The notes under the pieces are model-generated. The model saw only the letters and a list, made by a program, of their open reading frames with translations. It was not told the DNA's origin and did not search any database. DNA of 64,000 nt from contig JBGTQJ010000014.1 of the NCBI GenBank assembly GCA_041941305.1, positions 1-64,000 on the forward strand. The letters are read 5' to 3'. Origin of the DNA: JANSWP01 sp041941305. GTDB taxonomy: Bacteria; Bacteroidota; Bacteroidia; Chitinophagales; Saprospiraceae. Position numbers and translations under genes: made by a program. This document shows positions 34,346 through 41,974 of this stretch, piece after piece; position 1 is the stretch's first letter, and every line of letters begins with the position of its first letter.

Positions 34346-34894
34346 ATGAAATCATTTTTAAAAATTGATAACCGCACTGCACTTCATTTGCCTCAACCGC
34401 GATTGGCACAAGCTATTTTTGATGTGGTGGATGCTCAACGAAACTATTTAGGGCAATGGCTTCCCTGGGTTGAAAGAACAAAGTCTGTGGATGACTTCAA
34501 ACGATTTTTAAAGGAATCTTCCGCTTTTAATCAAGGAGGTCAAAGATTAACAACCTTTATTATTCATCAGGAAAAAATTGCCGGCTCTGTGGGATTTGTA
34601 AAATTTAATAAAGACCATCACTCAGGAGAGTTAGGGTACTGGTTAAATCAAGACTTGCAAGGTAGAGGCATCATGACTAAATCCGTAAAAAGGATTATTG
34701 ATTATGCTTTTCGAACAAAGGCAATAAATCGTATTGAAATAAAAGTGGCAAGTGGAAATCATAAAAGCATTTCAATTGCTGAAAGACTAGGATTTTTCCA
34801 TGAAGGAACCCTTCGGCAAGCCATATTCCTGTACAAACAGTATCACGATGTAGAGCTATTTAGTTTGTTAAAAGAAGATTGGAAAAACCAATAG
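34346..34894 (+). CDS. GNAT family acetyltransferase, RimJ/RimL type
   Basis: 182 residues. The fold signs are FDVVDAQRNYLGQWLPWVER (about 28-47), IAGSVGFVKFNKDHHSGELGYWL (strands 3-4, about 75-97), the acetyl-CoA loop DLQGRGIMTKSVKRIIDYAF (about 99-118), then INRIEIKVASGNHKSISIAERLGF, the classical RimL block. It probably acetylates the N-terminus of a ribosomal protein or another amine; in Bacteroidota and Bacillus the closest type is YdaF. Single gene, divergent from the TlpA-like gene. Confidence 0.88.
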   Translation: MKSFLKIDNRTALHLPQPRLAQAIFDVVDAQRNYLGQWLPWVERTKSVDDFKRFLKESSAFNQGGQRLTTFIIHQEKIAGSVGFVKFNKDHHSGELGYWLNQDLQGRGIMTKSVKRIIDYAFRTKAINRIEIKVASGNHKSISIAERLGFFHEGTLRQAIFLYKQYHDVELFSLLKEDWKNQ

Positions 34895-34940
34895 CACAAA
34901 ATTTTCAAACATTTTCTTCCAAATTCTTTCATTTCATATT

Positions 34941-34992
34941 TTAAAACAAAATTATTTAAAAACAATTTGGTTTATACCATAATTTGTTTTAA
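34941..34992. promoter_or_regulatory. Candidate operator upstream of the S24 repressor
   Basis: TTAAAACAAAATTAT (34941-34955) and ATAATTTGTTTTAA (34979-34992) are inverted copies with one extra base. They lie 50-100 bases before the repressor start. A further TTGTTTTAAAAACTAAAACA block (35007-35034) repeats the words. Binding by the encoded repressor (autoregulation) is inference. Confidence 0.4.
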
Positions 34993-35042
34993 TTTTACGA
35001 CCAAATTATTGAAACTTGTTTTAAAAACTAAAACAGACAAAC

Positions 35043-35774
35043 ATGATTAGGGAAGATCGTTTAGAACTTAATGAAAGATTTATCAAGGTTTTTGAAATGC
35101 TAGAAGATAGAGGGGAAATTGTAAAAAATGACAGAGGGGGAAAAGGTATGGGAGATTTTGCAGAAAAAATTCTTGGTAATCGCGGATATGGCCACATTAT
35201 TCGTGCTTTTTTGAATGGAAATGACAAGCGGGTTATTAGCTACTCACAAGCAAGAACTTTATGTAGGGAGTATGGCGTCAGCGAGGCTTATATGCTTGAT
35301 GGAGTAGGCACTCCTTTTGGTTTTGATATTCCAAAAGTCTCGGGTGGGCAAGGCAACAATGTACTAAACGGCAATATTCTTTTCACAACCACGGAGGCTT
35401 TTGCCGGAGCTACAGTCGAAGCGGGCAGTTTTGCAAAAGAGAATCACTCCTGGTTTTCTATTCCAGGAATTTCAGGTACTGGTTTGGTTTCTTTTCCTAT
35501 TAATGGAAATAGTATGGAGCCAGTAATTCATGATGGGGACATGGTGATCTGTCGCCAAATTGAAAGTGTCGATCATATTCGAGACAATGATATTTATGCT
35601 GTAAAGAACAATGGCTCTCTTTGGGTCAAATATGTTCAAAAAATTTACCACGGGGGAAGGGTAACCCATCTAAAATTGATTTCCGCCAATCATTTGGAGC
35701 ATGACCCTTTTGTTGAAGAAGTGAGTATGCATACCAGATTGTATAAGGTTATAAGGAGGCTTAGTGGTTTGTAA
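35043..35774 (+). CDS. S24/LexA-fold transcriptional repressor
   Basis: 243 residues. The N-terminal 90 residues form a helical DNA-binding domain (DFAEKILGNRGYGHIIRAFL; ISYSQARTLCREYGVSEAYML). The C-terminal half is an S24 peptidase-like domain: FPINGNSMEPVIHDGDMVIC (about 151-170, nucleophile Ser in NSMEP), and the general-base Lys in LWVKYVQKI (about 199-207). A possible cleavage pair is Ala-Gly in AFAGATVEAG (about 120-129). Such proteins control phage or stress genes, but no phage genes are nearby. The closest relatives are the helix-turn-helix/S24 regulators common in Bacteroidota. It stands alone with a strong terminator after it. Confidence 0.85.
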   Translation: MIREDRLELNERFIKVFEMLEDRGEIVKNDRGGKGMGDFAEKILGNRGYGHIIRAFLNGNDKRVISYSQARTLCREYGVSEAYMLDGVGTPFGFDIPKVSGGQGNNVLNGNILFTTTEAFAGATVEAGSFAKENHSWFSIPGISGTGLVSFPINGNSMEPVIHDGDMVICRQIESVDHIRDNDIYAVKNNGSLWVKYVQKIYHGGRVTHLKLISANHLEHDPFVEEVSMHTRLYKVIRRLSGL

Positions 35775-36087
35775 ACCATTTGCTTTCTGAGTTAACAGCT
35801 CCTATCAACCATCTAAAAAAGTTTTGTGTTAGTTTCTCAAATATTACCATGTCACTCATAACATGGTTTATTATCCTGCTGTTTAAAATCAAGGCTCCCG
35901 GATTTGTCAAGTGTTCCGGGAGTTTTTTTTGCCCCTTTTCAACGAAAATTCCTTTTTCCATTCCACTGAAGTGCTATATTCTATTAAGTCTATTTACTAT
36001 TTTTGTTTGTTTTCCAAAACTGGCCTTTCTTTGCGGGATTATTGAGGGAAGCAAAAGCATCCTAGAGAAATGTAAAACTCTTCTATC
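35775..36087. other. Gap between repressor and lspA
   Basis: These 313 bases contain the terminator at 35895-35930. The rest is AT-rich and should carry the lspA promoter. A 103-codon open frame runs across the terminator and is not considered a gene. Confidence 0.5.
35895..35930 (+). terminator. Rho-independent terminator
   Basis: CTCCCGGA pairs with TCCGGGAG (35895-35922) around a 12-base loop, followed by eight T. It ends the repressor transcript. Confidence 0.85.
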
Positions 36088-36876
36088 TTGAAAAATTCAA
36101 CCAAACTAACAATACTTGTAATTATTGTATTACTGATTGATCAAATATCCAAAATATGGATCAAAACCAATATGGGGCTGGGAGAAGAAATCAATATTTT
36201 CGGATTGGATTGGGCACGTATCCATTTTGTCGAGAATGAAGGTATGGCGTTTGGAATCACATTAGGAGGCTCAGGTTCGTGGGGAAAATTAGCACTCAGT
36301 ATTTTTAGGATCATAGCCGTTACATTTCTTATTTATTATATAAGGCTACTAATTCAAGCGAAGGCTTCATTTGGCTTACTCTGCTGCTTTGCACTTATTC
36401 TTGCTGGTGCCATTGGCAATATTTTAGACAGCGCTTTTTATGGTTTGATCTTTTCTGAGACACCTTTCCACACTGGTGGGGTCGCAGAAATGTTTCCTGA
36501 AGAAGGTGGTTATGCAGGATTTCTGTATGGAAAGGTTGTCGATATGCTTTATTTCCCAATGTTCAGAGGCACTTTCCCCGAATGGTTCCCATTTTGGGCT
36601 GGAGAGCCATTTTTATTTTTTCGCCCCGTTTTTAATGTTGCGGACACTGCCATTACAATCGGAGTTTTAAGCTTGCTCATTTTCCATAGAAGTTTTTTCA
36701 GCAAAAAATCTCCATTTGAAACAGAGGAAGAGCAAGGTGAGGATGGAACAACTAAGGCTGAAGCGACTATAGCAGAAAATAATCCGGAAGCTAGCCAAAA
36801 TGGGATGTTGCAACAAGAAAGCGAGACTGAGGAAATTCCTGATGGCTCAGAAGGTGAGGAAGAAAAGGAAGCCTAA
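36088..36876 (+). CDS. lspA: Lipoprotein signal peptidase (signal peptidase II)
   Basis: 262 residues with a TTG start. It removes signal peptides from prolipoproteins in the inner membrane. Four helices are seen, the first being ILVIIVLLIDQISKIWI. Conserved sites are FVENEGMAFG (about 50-59), AGAIGNILDSAFYG (about 110-123, catalytic Asp) and PVFNVADTAITIG (about 176-188, second catalytic Asp). A 40-residue loop between these blocks is a Bacteroidota feature. The chain has an unusual acidic tail of about 55 residues rich in Glu (from about 208 on), predicted disordered. The stop is 8 bases from the convergent rsmG stop. Confidence 0.93.
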   Translation: MKNSTKLTILVIIVLLIDQISKIWIKTNMGLGEEINIFGLDWARIHFVENEGMAFGITLGGSGSWGKLALSIFRIIAVTFLIYYIRLLIQAKASFGLLCCFALILAGAIGNILDSAFYGLIFSETPFHTGGVAEMFPEEGGYAGFLYGKVVDMLYFPMFRGTFPEWFPFWAGEPFLFFRPVFNVADTAITIGVLSLLIFHRSFFSKKSPFETEEEQGEDGTTKAEATIAENNPEASQNGMLQQESETEEIPDGSEGEEEKEA

Positions 36877-36883
36877 TTAAATT

Positions 36884-37513
36884 TTAGCCTTGCAAATAAA
36901 CTACGTACTTGTCCTCAAAAATTGATTCTTCAAATGATTCGGAAATAGGAAATACTTCAACGTATTCTCCTTTTGGCAATTCATCGATTTCAGATTTAAT
37001 ATCTCCTCCTTTCAAGGTTAGCAATCCATTAGGTAAGGCATGCCGATGATTCCTTTTCAATAATCTGGCACTCCAAAGCCTCAATTTTTCGAGGCTCGCA
37101 ACTGCACGGCAGACAACAAAGTCAAATTTCTGTTTTTTCAACTCTTCTGCACGCACCTGCTCCGCAGTCACATTTTTTAAATCCAAAGCTTGAATAACTT
37201 CTTTTACCACTTTGATTTTCTTTCCCGTACCATCTATCAATTTAAATTTTACATTTGGAAAAAAAATAGCCAACGGAATCCCTGGAAAACCGCCACCCGT
37301 ACCGAGGTCTAATATTTCGGCACCTGTTCTAAATCTAACCACACTTACAATTGATAGGGAGTGCAGGATATGCCTATAATCTAAATTCTCAATATCCTTT
37401 CTTGAAATCACATTGATTTTTTGATTCCAATCTTCATATAGAGGTTTCAATTGAGCAAATTGATTGAATTGCTCTTCAGATAGATTTGGAAAATATTTTT
37501 GAAGGATTTGCAT
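36884..37513 (-). CDS. rsmG: 16S rRNA (guanine-N7)-methyltransferase RsmG
   Basis: 209 residues. It methylates G527 of 16S rRNA (E. coli numbering) using S-adenosylmethionine. The SAM loop is EILDLGTGGGFPGIPLAIFFP (about 65-85), followed by LIDGTGKKIKVV and the VCRAVASLEKL block (about 134-144). Length is typical. Start ATG at 37513. It is 45 bases downstream of the flippase-like gene, and these two leftward genes may share a transcript. Confidence 0.95.
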   Translation of the reverse strand: MQILQKYFPNLSEEQFNQFAQLKPLYEDWNQKINVISRKDIENLDYRHILHSLSIVSVVRFRTGAEILDLGTGGGFPGIPLAIFFPNVKFKLIDGTGKKIKVVKEVIQALDLKNVTAEQVRAEELKKQKFDFVVCRAVASLEKLRLWSARLLKRNHRHALPNGLLTLKGGDIKSEIDELPKGEYVEVFPISESFEESIFEDKYVVYLQG

Positions 37514-37558
37514 AAATGAATAGGGAGTTTGAATGCTAAAGAATTGAACAGTAATTTA

Positions 37559-38677
37559 TTACAAATCGGATTCTTGTTTTTGCCGACGTCGCTTGTTTCG
37601 TTCATTTAGAATGGTGCGAATCCAATTTGGAATGATGATAGCTCCAGCCAGTAAATAAGAATAATAGGTCAACAAACGCCAAAGGGTCGAAATTACCGTC
37701 GAATTAGTGGCACTTTGGACATAATCGCTTAAAAATCCACTAAATAATATTTCTACAAAACCAGCACCACCTGGCGTTGGGCTGAAAGCAATAATTACAA
37801 ACATGGTCTCCAGGCGCGCATATAATTCATATTGTGTCAAAAAGTCTCTTGGAATATTATTGACAAAAGCAATAATGAGGCAATTCAACAATAAAAAGCG
37901 ACAAGACCAAGCGGTAGCGGTAGCGATAAATGCTCCAACATGAAATTTCCAATCATGTCGTTTCATTTCTTTAGAAGCAACAATCATATCATTTCCAAGC
38001 TCAATTGCCTTTGCTCTGAATTTCCTCAAAAATCTGATTTTCGTAAAACCAACTAAAAACCTCTTTAGTTGAATAGGACTTACAAATAAGCCATAATAAA
38101 AAACTCCCCCATAAGTTGCCATCAACACATAGGCAAAAATGAAATAATACCCCCAGCCATCAAAATCCGCAAAGCCATTCATATCGGGTCGAATCATGCT
38201 CGTACCAAAAAAGGCGAACATGATAGGCAGGGTCCCTACAAAGAAGATAGTATCTAAAACGATGGTATAAAGGACAATAGTGGCAGTCTTGGCAGTCGAT
38301 AGTTTTTCTTGGGCAAGGACAAAAAATGCTACAGCTGAACCTCCAAGGCTAGTTGGAGAAACTGCTGAACTAAATTCCCAAATAAAGATGAGCTCAACAC
38401 ATTTTTTCCAACTGAATGCTCCTTCTGAAAGAATCCTCAGTCGTGTAGCATAGGCGATATGCCTAATTATCAACAAAATAACTGAAAGGGAAATCCAGAA
38501 AAGTGTATGAGTTGTCCAGGAAATCTTGTTAAACTCTTCTGGATCAAATTGATTCCAAAGCAAGTACCCCACCACTCCGATTCCAATCAGGACAGGTAAG
38601 ATAATTCTGGAGGTACGGATGGATTTCAACACCTCCTGTTGTTGTTCATTGAAATCTTTGAGTTGTGCAGGACTCAC
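37559..38677 (-). CDS. Flippase-like integral membrane protein (UPF0104/LPG synthase TM-like)
   Basis: 372 residues with about eight membrane helices. Family signs are LGGSAVAFFVL (about 108-118) and SPTPGGAGFVEI (about 300-311), which are the two PxGGxG-type blocks of the UPF0104/MprF-N family. These domains move lipids or polyprenyl-linked precursors, or act as part of hopanoid and aminoacyl-lipid systems. The synthase domain of MprF is absent, so this is a stand-alone flippase-like protein. Minus-strand TATTTTTG at 38710-38717 could be its promoter. Confidence 0.85.
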   Translation of the reverse strand: MSPAQLKDFNEQQQEVLKSIRTSRIILPVLIGIGVVGYLLWNQFDPEEFNKISWTTHTLFWISLSVILLIIRHIAYATRLRILSEGAFSWKKCVELIFIWEFSSAVSPTSLGGSAVAFFVLAQEKLSTAKTATIVLYTIVLDTIFFVGTLPIMFAFFGTSMIRPDMNGFADFDGWGYYFIFAYVLMATYGGVFYYGLFVSPIQLKRFLVGFTKIRFLRKFRAKAIELGNDMIVASKEMKRHDWKFHVGAFIATATAWSCRFLLLNCLIIAFVNNIPRDFLTQYELYARLETMFVIIAFSPTPGGAGFVEILFSGFLSDYVQSATNSTVISTLWRLLTYYSYLLAGAIIIPNWIRTILNERNKRRRQKQESDL

Positions 38678-38709
38678 TTAAAAAAATTATGGTTTTGCAA
38701 AAAGCGGCG

Positions 38710-38717
38710 CAAAAATA
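38710..38717 (-). promoter_or_regulatory. Candidate -7 promoter element of the flippase-like gene
   Basis: Minus-strand TATTTTTG fits TAnnTTTG and lies 33 bases before the start codon at 38677. Confidence 0.3.
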
Positions 38718-38737
38718 ACAAAAACAGATTGAGGAGG

Positions 38738-39373
38738 TTAAGGAGCTAACCTATCTATCTTCCATCCACCTTCTACTTTTGAATAAAAAAAACGATCGTG
38801 CAATCTACTCTTCCTTCCTTGCCAAAATTCAAAACTATCTGGCACTACTCTATAGCCTCCCCAAAACGATGGTAGAGACACTTCTTTATCTTTAAATTTC
38901 CGTTTAAATTCTTCTACTTTGGAAAGCAACAATTGTCTTGAAGAAATAACCCCACTTTGATTTGAAGACCAGGCACCAATTTGGCTGCCACGAGGTCGAC
39001 TGATGAAATATTTTAGTGATTCTGCTTGCGAAACTTTGGAGGCCAATCCTGTTATTTTTACCTGCCTTTGCAAATCCAACCACGGAAACAGCAAAGCTAC
39101 TTTGGGGTTTTGACCGATTTGCGTCGCTTTTTTACTTCCATAATTCGTATAGAATACAAATCCTCTTTCGTCAAATAACTTTAGCAAAACCGTCCGCATA
39201 AATGGTTGTCCATCTTCAGAAACAGTAGCCAAACTCATAGCATTCGGCATTGTCAAATTTGCTTCATTGGCATCTTTAAACCATTTTTCAAATTGTAAAA
39301 AAGGATTTTCATTCAGTTCACTTCTTTCCAATCCAGCAAGCGTGAATTCTTCTCGCATTGTACTGATATCCAT
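38738..39373 (-). CDS. pdxH: Pyridoxamine 5'-phosphate oxidase
   Basis: 211 residues. A flavin mononucleotide enzyme that makes pyridoxal 5'-phosphate from the pyridoxine or pyridoxamine form, in the cytosol. Blocks seen are FEKWFKDANEA (about 28-38), PNAMSLATVSEDGQPFMRTV (about 43-62), FYTNYGSKKATQIGQNP (about 74-90), LDLQRQVKITG and SRPRGSQIGAWSSNQS (about 125-140), and the C-terminal WQGRKSRLHDRFFY (about 189-202). Length and ends fit the family. Leftward, 60 bases before the flippase-like gene, possibly one transcript with it and rsmG. Confidence 0.95.
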   Translation of the reverse strand: MDISTMREEFTLAGLERSELNENPFLQFEKWFKDANEANLTMPNAMSLATVSEDGQPFMRTVLLKLFDERGFVFYTNYGSKKATQIGQNPKVALLFPWLDLQRQVKITGLASKVSQAESLKYFISRPRGSQIGAWSSNQSGVISSRQLLLSKVEEFKRKFKDKEVSLPSFWGGYRVVPDSFEFWQGRKSRLHDRFFYSKVEGGWKIDRLAP

Positions 39374-39577
39374 ATAGATAGTTCAAGTTTGAATTAACTG
39401 ATAATGAAAAGGCCTTGAATATCAGGCATTTTTATCTGCTTTGATATGCAAGTTAATTCGGGATAGCCTCATCAATAATTTAAAAAAATGATCCCTCAAA
39501 ACTACTTTTAAAAATGAAATTGAGTAAAAATTGTTTACATTGCGAAAACTATTTTTTTTCAAAAATTCCTTTTCCAA

Positions 39578-39991
39578 ATGGCACATCAAATTAGAAAAGT
39601 AGATTATTTCTACGCCACTGTAAAAGATGAACCTGGGACTTCTTATGAATTGCTGACTCAATTAGCAGAATTGGGGATTAATCAGTTGGCTTTCACGGCA
39701 GTTCCTACAGGTCCAAATTATACACAGCTTACCATATTTCCAGAAGACGCCGCCAAGCTTATACAGGAAACAAAAAATGCAAACTTAAATTTGGATGGAC
39801 CGCATCCAGCCATTTTGGTACAAGGAGATGATGAATTAGGCGCATTAAAAAATATTCACAATAAATTATTCCTTGCCAATGTAAATATCTACGCATCCAT
39901 GGGGGTTACAGATGGTCAAGGAAGTTTTGGCTATTTAATCTACATCCGACCCGGGGAATTTGAAAGAGCCCGCGCTGCTCTAGGATTGTAA
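39578..39991 (+). CDS. ACT-domain protein
   Basis: 137 residues. Two ACT-like halves are visible. The first is IRKVDYFYATVKDEPGTSYE with LTQLAELGINQLAFTAVP (about 5-43), and the second, from PAILVQGDDELGALKNIHNK, runs to NVNIYASMGVTDGQGSFGYLIYI (about 77-128). There is no catalytic domain. ACT domains bind amino acids or other small ligands, so a regulatory role is likely. The target is unknown. No neighbour forms an operon with it: pdxH is divergent, and the next gene is 170 bases away. Confidence 0.8.
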   Translation: MAHQIRKVDYFYATVKDEPGTSYELLTQLAELGINQLAFTAVPTGPNYTQLTIFPEDAAKLIQETKNANLNLDGPHPAILVQGDDELGALKNIHNKLFLANVNIYASMGVTDGQGSFGYLIYIRPGEFERARAALGL

Positions 39992-40161
39992 TTTTTGATA
40001 TTCAAGCCTTTTTTGCTAAAATCTTTCAGTTTCGACAATTTATTTTCTAAAAAAAGCTGCAACCTGCTAGCTTTACACTCGATTTAGCAATTTGCGTTAG
40101 CGACAAAATTTTTCTTTTGTATTCATATTAAAACAATTGGATCTTATTCCAATACTGGCAC

Positions 40162-40854
40162 ATGTTTGATCTTTCTTCTATATCGGCCAATACCGAGAAC
40201 CCGAATTTTATCACAATTCTGTTTACAGTTTTGTGTTCATTTGTACTGGCTTCTTTGATTGCATTTACTTATGAGAAAACCTCTCGAAAAGTAGCCCGTC
40301 CAGACCACTACATACAAGCTTTGGTTTTAGTAGCTATTGTAGCTGCTACTGTCATGCAGGCAATTGGGGACAGCCTGGCACGGGGGCTTGGAATGCTGGG
40401 CGCTTTGGCAATCATTCGATTCAGAACCACTTTGAGAGATCCCCGCCACATGGCCTTTATGTTTGCGTCTTTGGCAAGCGGTATTTCCTGTGGAGTTTAT
40501 GGCTTTGTCATTGCAATTACAGGAACAGGAGGATTCTGTATAGCTGCCTTTCTATTGCGATTTACACCTTTTAGCAAAAAACAACGCCTGATTGGCTTGC
40601 TTCAACTTCAAATGCCTCATGGAGAAGATGACATAAAAACTTTGGAATCCATCCTCAAAAAACATTGTGAAGATTTTGCCTTAAAACGCTATAAAGTATA
40701 TGCTAGTGAGAAGAAGCATCATATCGTAGATTATGAATACACTGTTCGGTTAGAAAAAGAACAAGCAGGATGGTTTTTGTCCAATGAATTAAAATCAATT
40801 CCTGAAATTGGTTCCGTTCGATTGGAGTTTTTAGATACTCAGGGAGAAGTTTGA
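40162..40854 (+). CDS. DUF4956 membrane protein
   Basis: 230 residues. Four membrane helices lie in the first 135 residues. The family signature is the loop GLGMLGALAIIRFRTTLRDPRHMAF (in two parts: MLGALAIIRF and RTTLRDPRH, about 77-100). A soluble C-terminal domain of about 95 residues is an alpha/beta unit (LIGLLQLQMPHGEDDIKTLE; YEYTVRLEKEQAGWF). The family is otherwise known next to VTC-type polyphosphate polymerase and CotH genes. Here it opens a three-gene operon with an HlyD-like adaptor and a TolC-like channel, with an intergenic gap of 37 bases. Function is unknown. Confidence 0.85.
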   Translation: MFDLSSISANTENPNFITILFTVLCSFVLASLIAFTYEKTSRKVARPDHYIQALVLVAIVAATVMQAIGDSLARGLGMLGALAIIRFRTTLRDPRHMAFMFASLASGISCGVYGFVIAITGTGGFCIAAFLLRFTPFSKKQRLIGLLQLQMPHGEDDIKTLESILKKHCEDFALKRYKVYASEKKHHIVDYEYTVRLEKEQAGWFLSNELKSIPEIGSVRLEFLDTQGEV

Positions 40855-40891
40855 TTTGGTATTTGCACTTAAAAATCAAAATGGTAGACAC

Positions 40892-41974
40892 ATGAAACGA
40901 TTCAATTTATTATATCTCCTGGTGCCGGTAGTGATTTTTGCGATTTTGCAAATCAATTGGAATTATGCCAAGCACTCTGTCACCTTCTTTGGCTTCGCAG
41001 AAAACAAGGAAACAGAAATTAATCGCCCCTACCCCGTTTTGATAAATAGTGTACACGTCACCCCTGGACAAGCAGTAAATCAAGGAGATTTATTGATGGT
41101 CGTAACCAGGGCCTCCCTCGGCTTAAAATTAGGTGACCTATCTTACGATGTAGAAGCTTTGAAAGTAAAACGATTGGAGCAAAAAGCTGAATTGGAGAGT
41201 TCAATCAATAAACTGCTGGCTCAACGACAATGGAAGGTAGCTGATTTTGAAGCTAAAATCCAAAACCTGAAAGCGGAGATGGAATTAAATCAATCTCTTG
41301 TAAAAAACTTGAAAAGCATTAATGTTCCCGAAAATTCCCAAACTAACTCACCTAATGCAATAAAGATCGCTTCTCTAGAGAAAGAATTGGAAGCAGTAGT
41401 TAAACCTATTGATGTAGAAATTCAACGACAGAAAGATGAATTGAATGCCGTAAACTCTCCTATTGATGTGCAAATAAGCAAGTTGAAAAACAGGATCGAG
41501 CACCATGAAAAGGAGGAAGAAAAATTCACTATTCTGGCTCCAACAGATGGTTTAATCGGAAATGTGCATTGCATTGAAGGGGAGAATATGAATTCATTCA
41601 GGACTTTGATTTCCTTTTATGAAAGAAACCCCACTTTGGTTGAGGGTTACGTTCATGAAAGTTTGATTTTACACGTGGATGTTGGAGATACCATTGATGT
41701 TTCTTCAAGCTTGCATCCAGAGCAGAATAGTTTAGGTATTGTAGTGGGCTTGGGTACCCGTATTGTTGAAATACCGGAAAGGCTACGCAAACACCCGGAA
41801 ATAAAACATTATGGGCGCGAAGTTTTGATAGGTATTCCCCCAGAAAATCCTTTTTTACAAAAAGAAAAAGTAGTACTCAATTTGAGGAATGTAGAAGATA
41901 TTCCTGCTCAATCTTTTTTACCGTTTTTGAATTCTTCGAAATCCAAAACCCAACAAGCAAATAATGTAGATTGA
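40892..41974 (+). CDS. HlyD-like membrane fusion protein
   Basis: 360 residues from the ATG at 40892 (a TTG 36 bases upstream would overlap the previous gene). One N-terminal membrane helix (LLYLLVPVVIFAILQI) is followed by a lipoyl-like half (INSVHVTPGQAVNQGDLLMVV, about 46-66), a long coiled-coil hairpin (about 80-225) and the second lipoyl half FTILAPTDGLIGNVHCIEGE (about 212-231), then a beta-barrel domain. An internal duplication, PIDVEIQRQKDEL and PIDVQISKLKNRI, sits in the coiled coil. It should bridge an inner-membrane partner to an outer-membrane channel. The next gene starts on its stop codon (TGATG). Confidence 0.85.
   Translation: MKRFNLLYLLVPVVIFAILQINWNYAKHSVTFFGFAENKETEINRPYPVLINSVHVTPGQAVNQGDLLMVVTRASLGLKLGDLSYDVEALKVKRLEQKAELESSINKLLAQRQWKVADFEAKIQNLKAEMELNQSLVKNLKSINVPENSQTNSPNAIKIASLEKELEAVVKPIDVEIQRQKDELNAVNSPIDVQISKLKNRIEHHEKEEEKFTILAPTDGLIGNVHCIEGENMNSFRTLISFYERNPTLVEGYVHESLILHVDVGDTIDVSSSLHPEQNSLGIVVGLGTRIVEIPERLRKHPEIKHYGREVLIGIPPENPFLQKEKVVLNLRNVEDIPAQSFLPFLNSSKSKTQQANNVD

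Noticed and set aside
34941..35774. Prophage
   Set aside because: The S24 repressor has no integrase, structural or lysis genes around it.
35780..36091. 103-codon open frame between the repressor and lspA
   Set aside because: It crosses a strong terminator, has an unusual Phe/Cys-rich composition and overlaps the lspA start.
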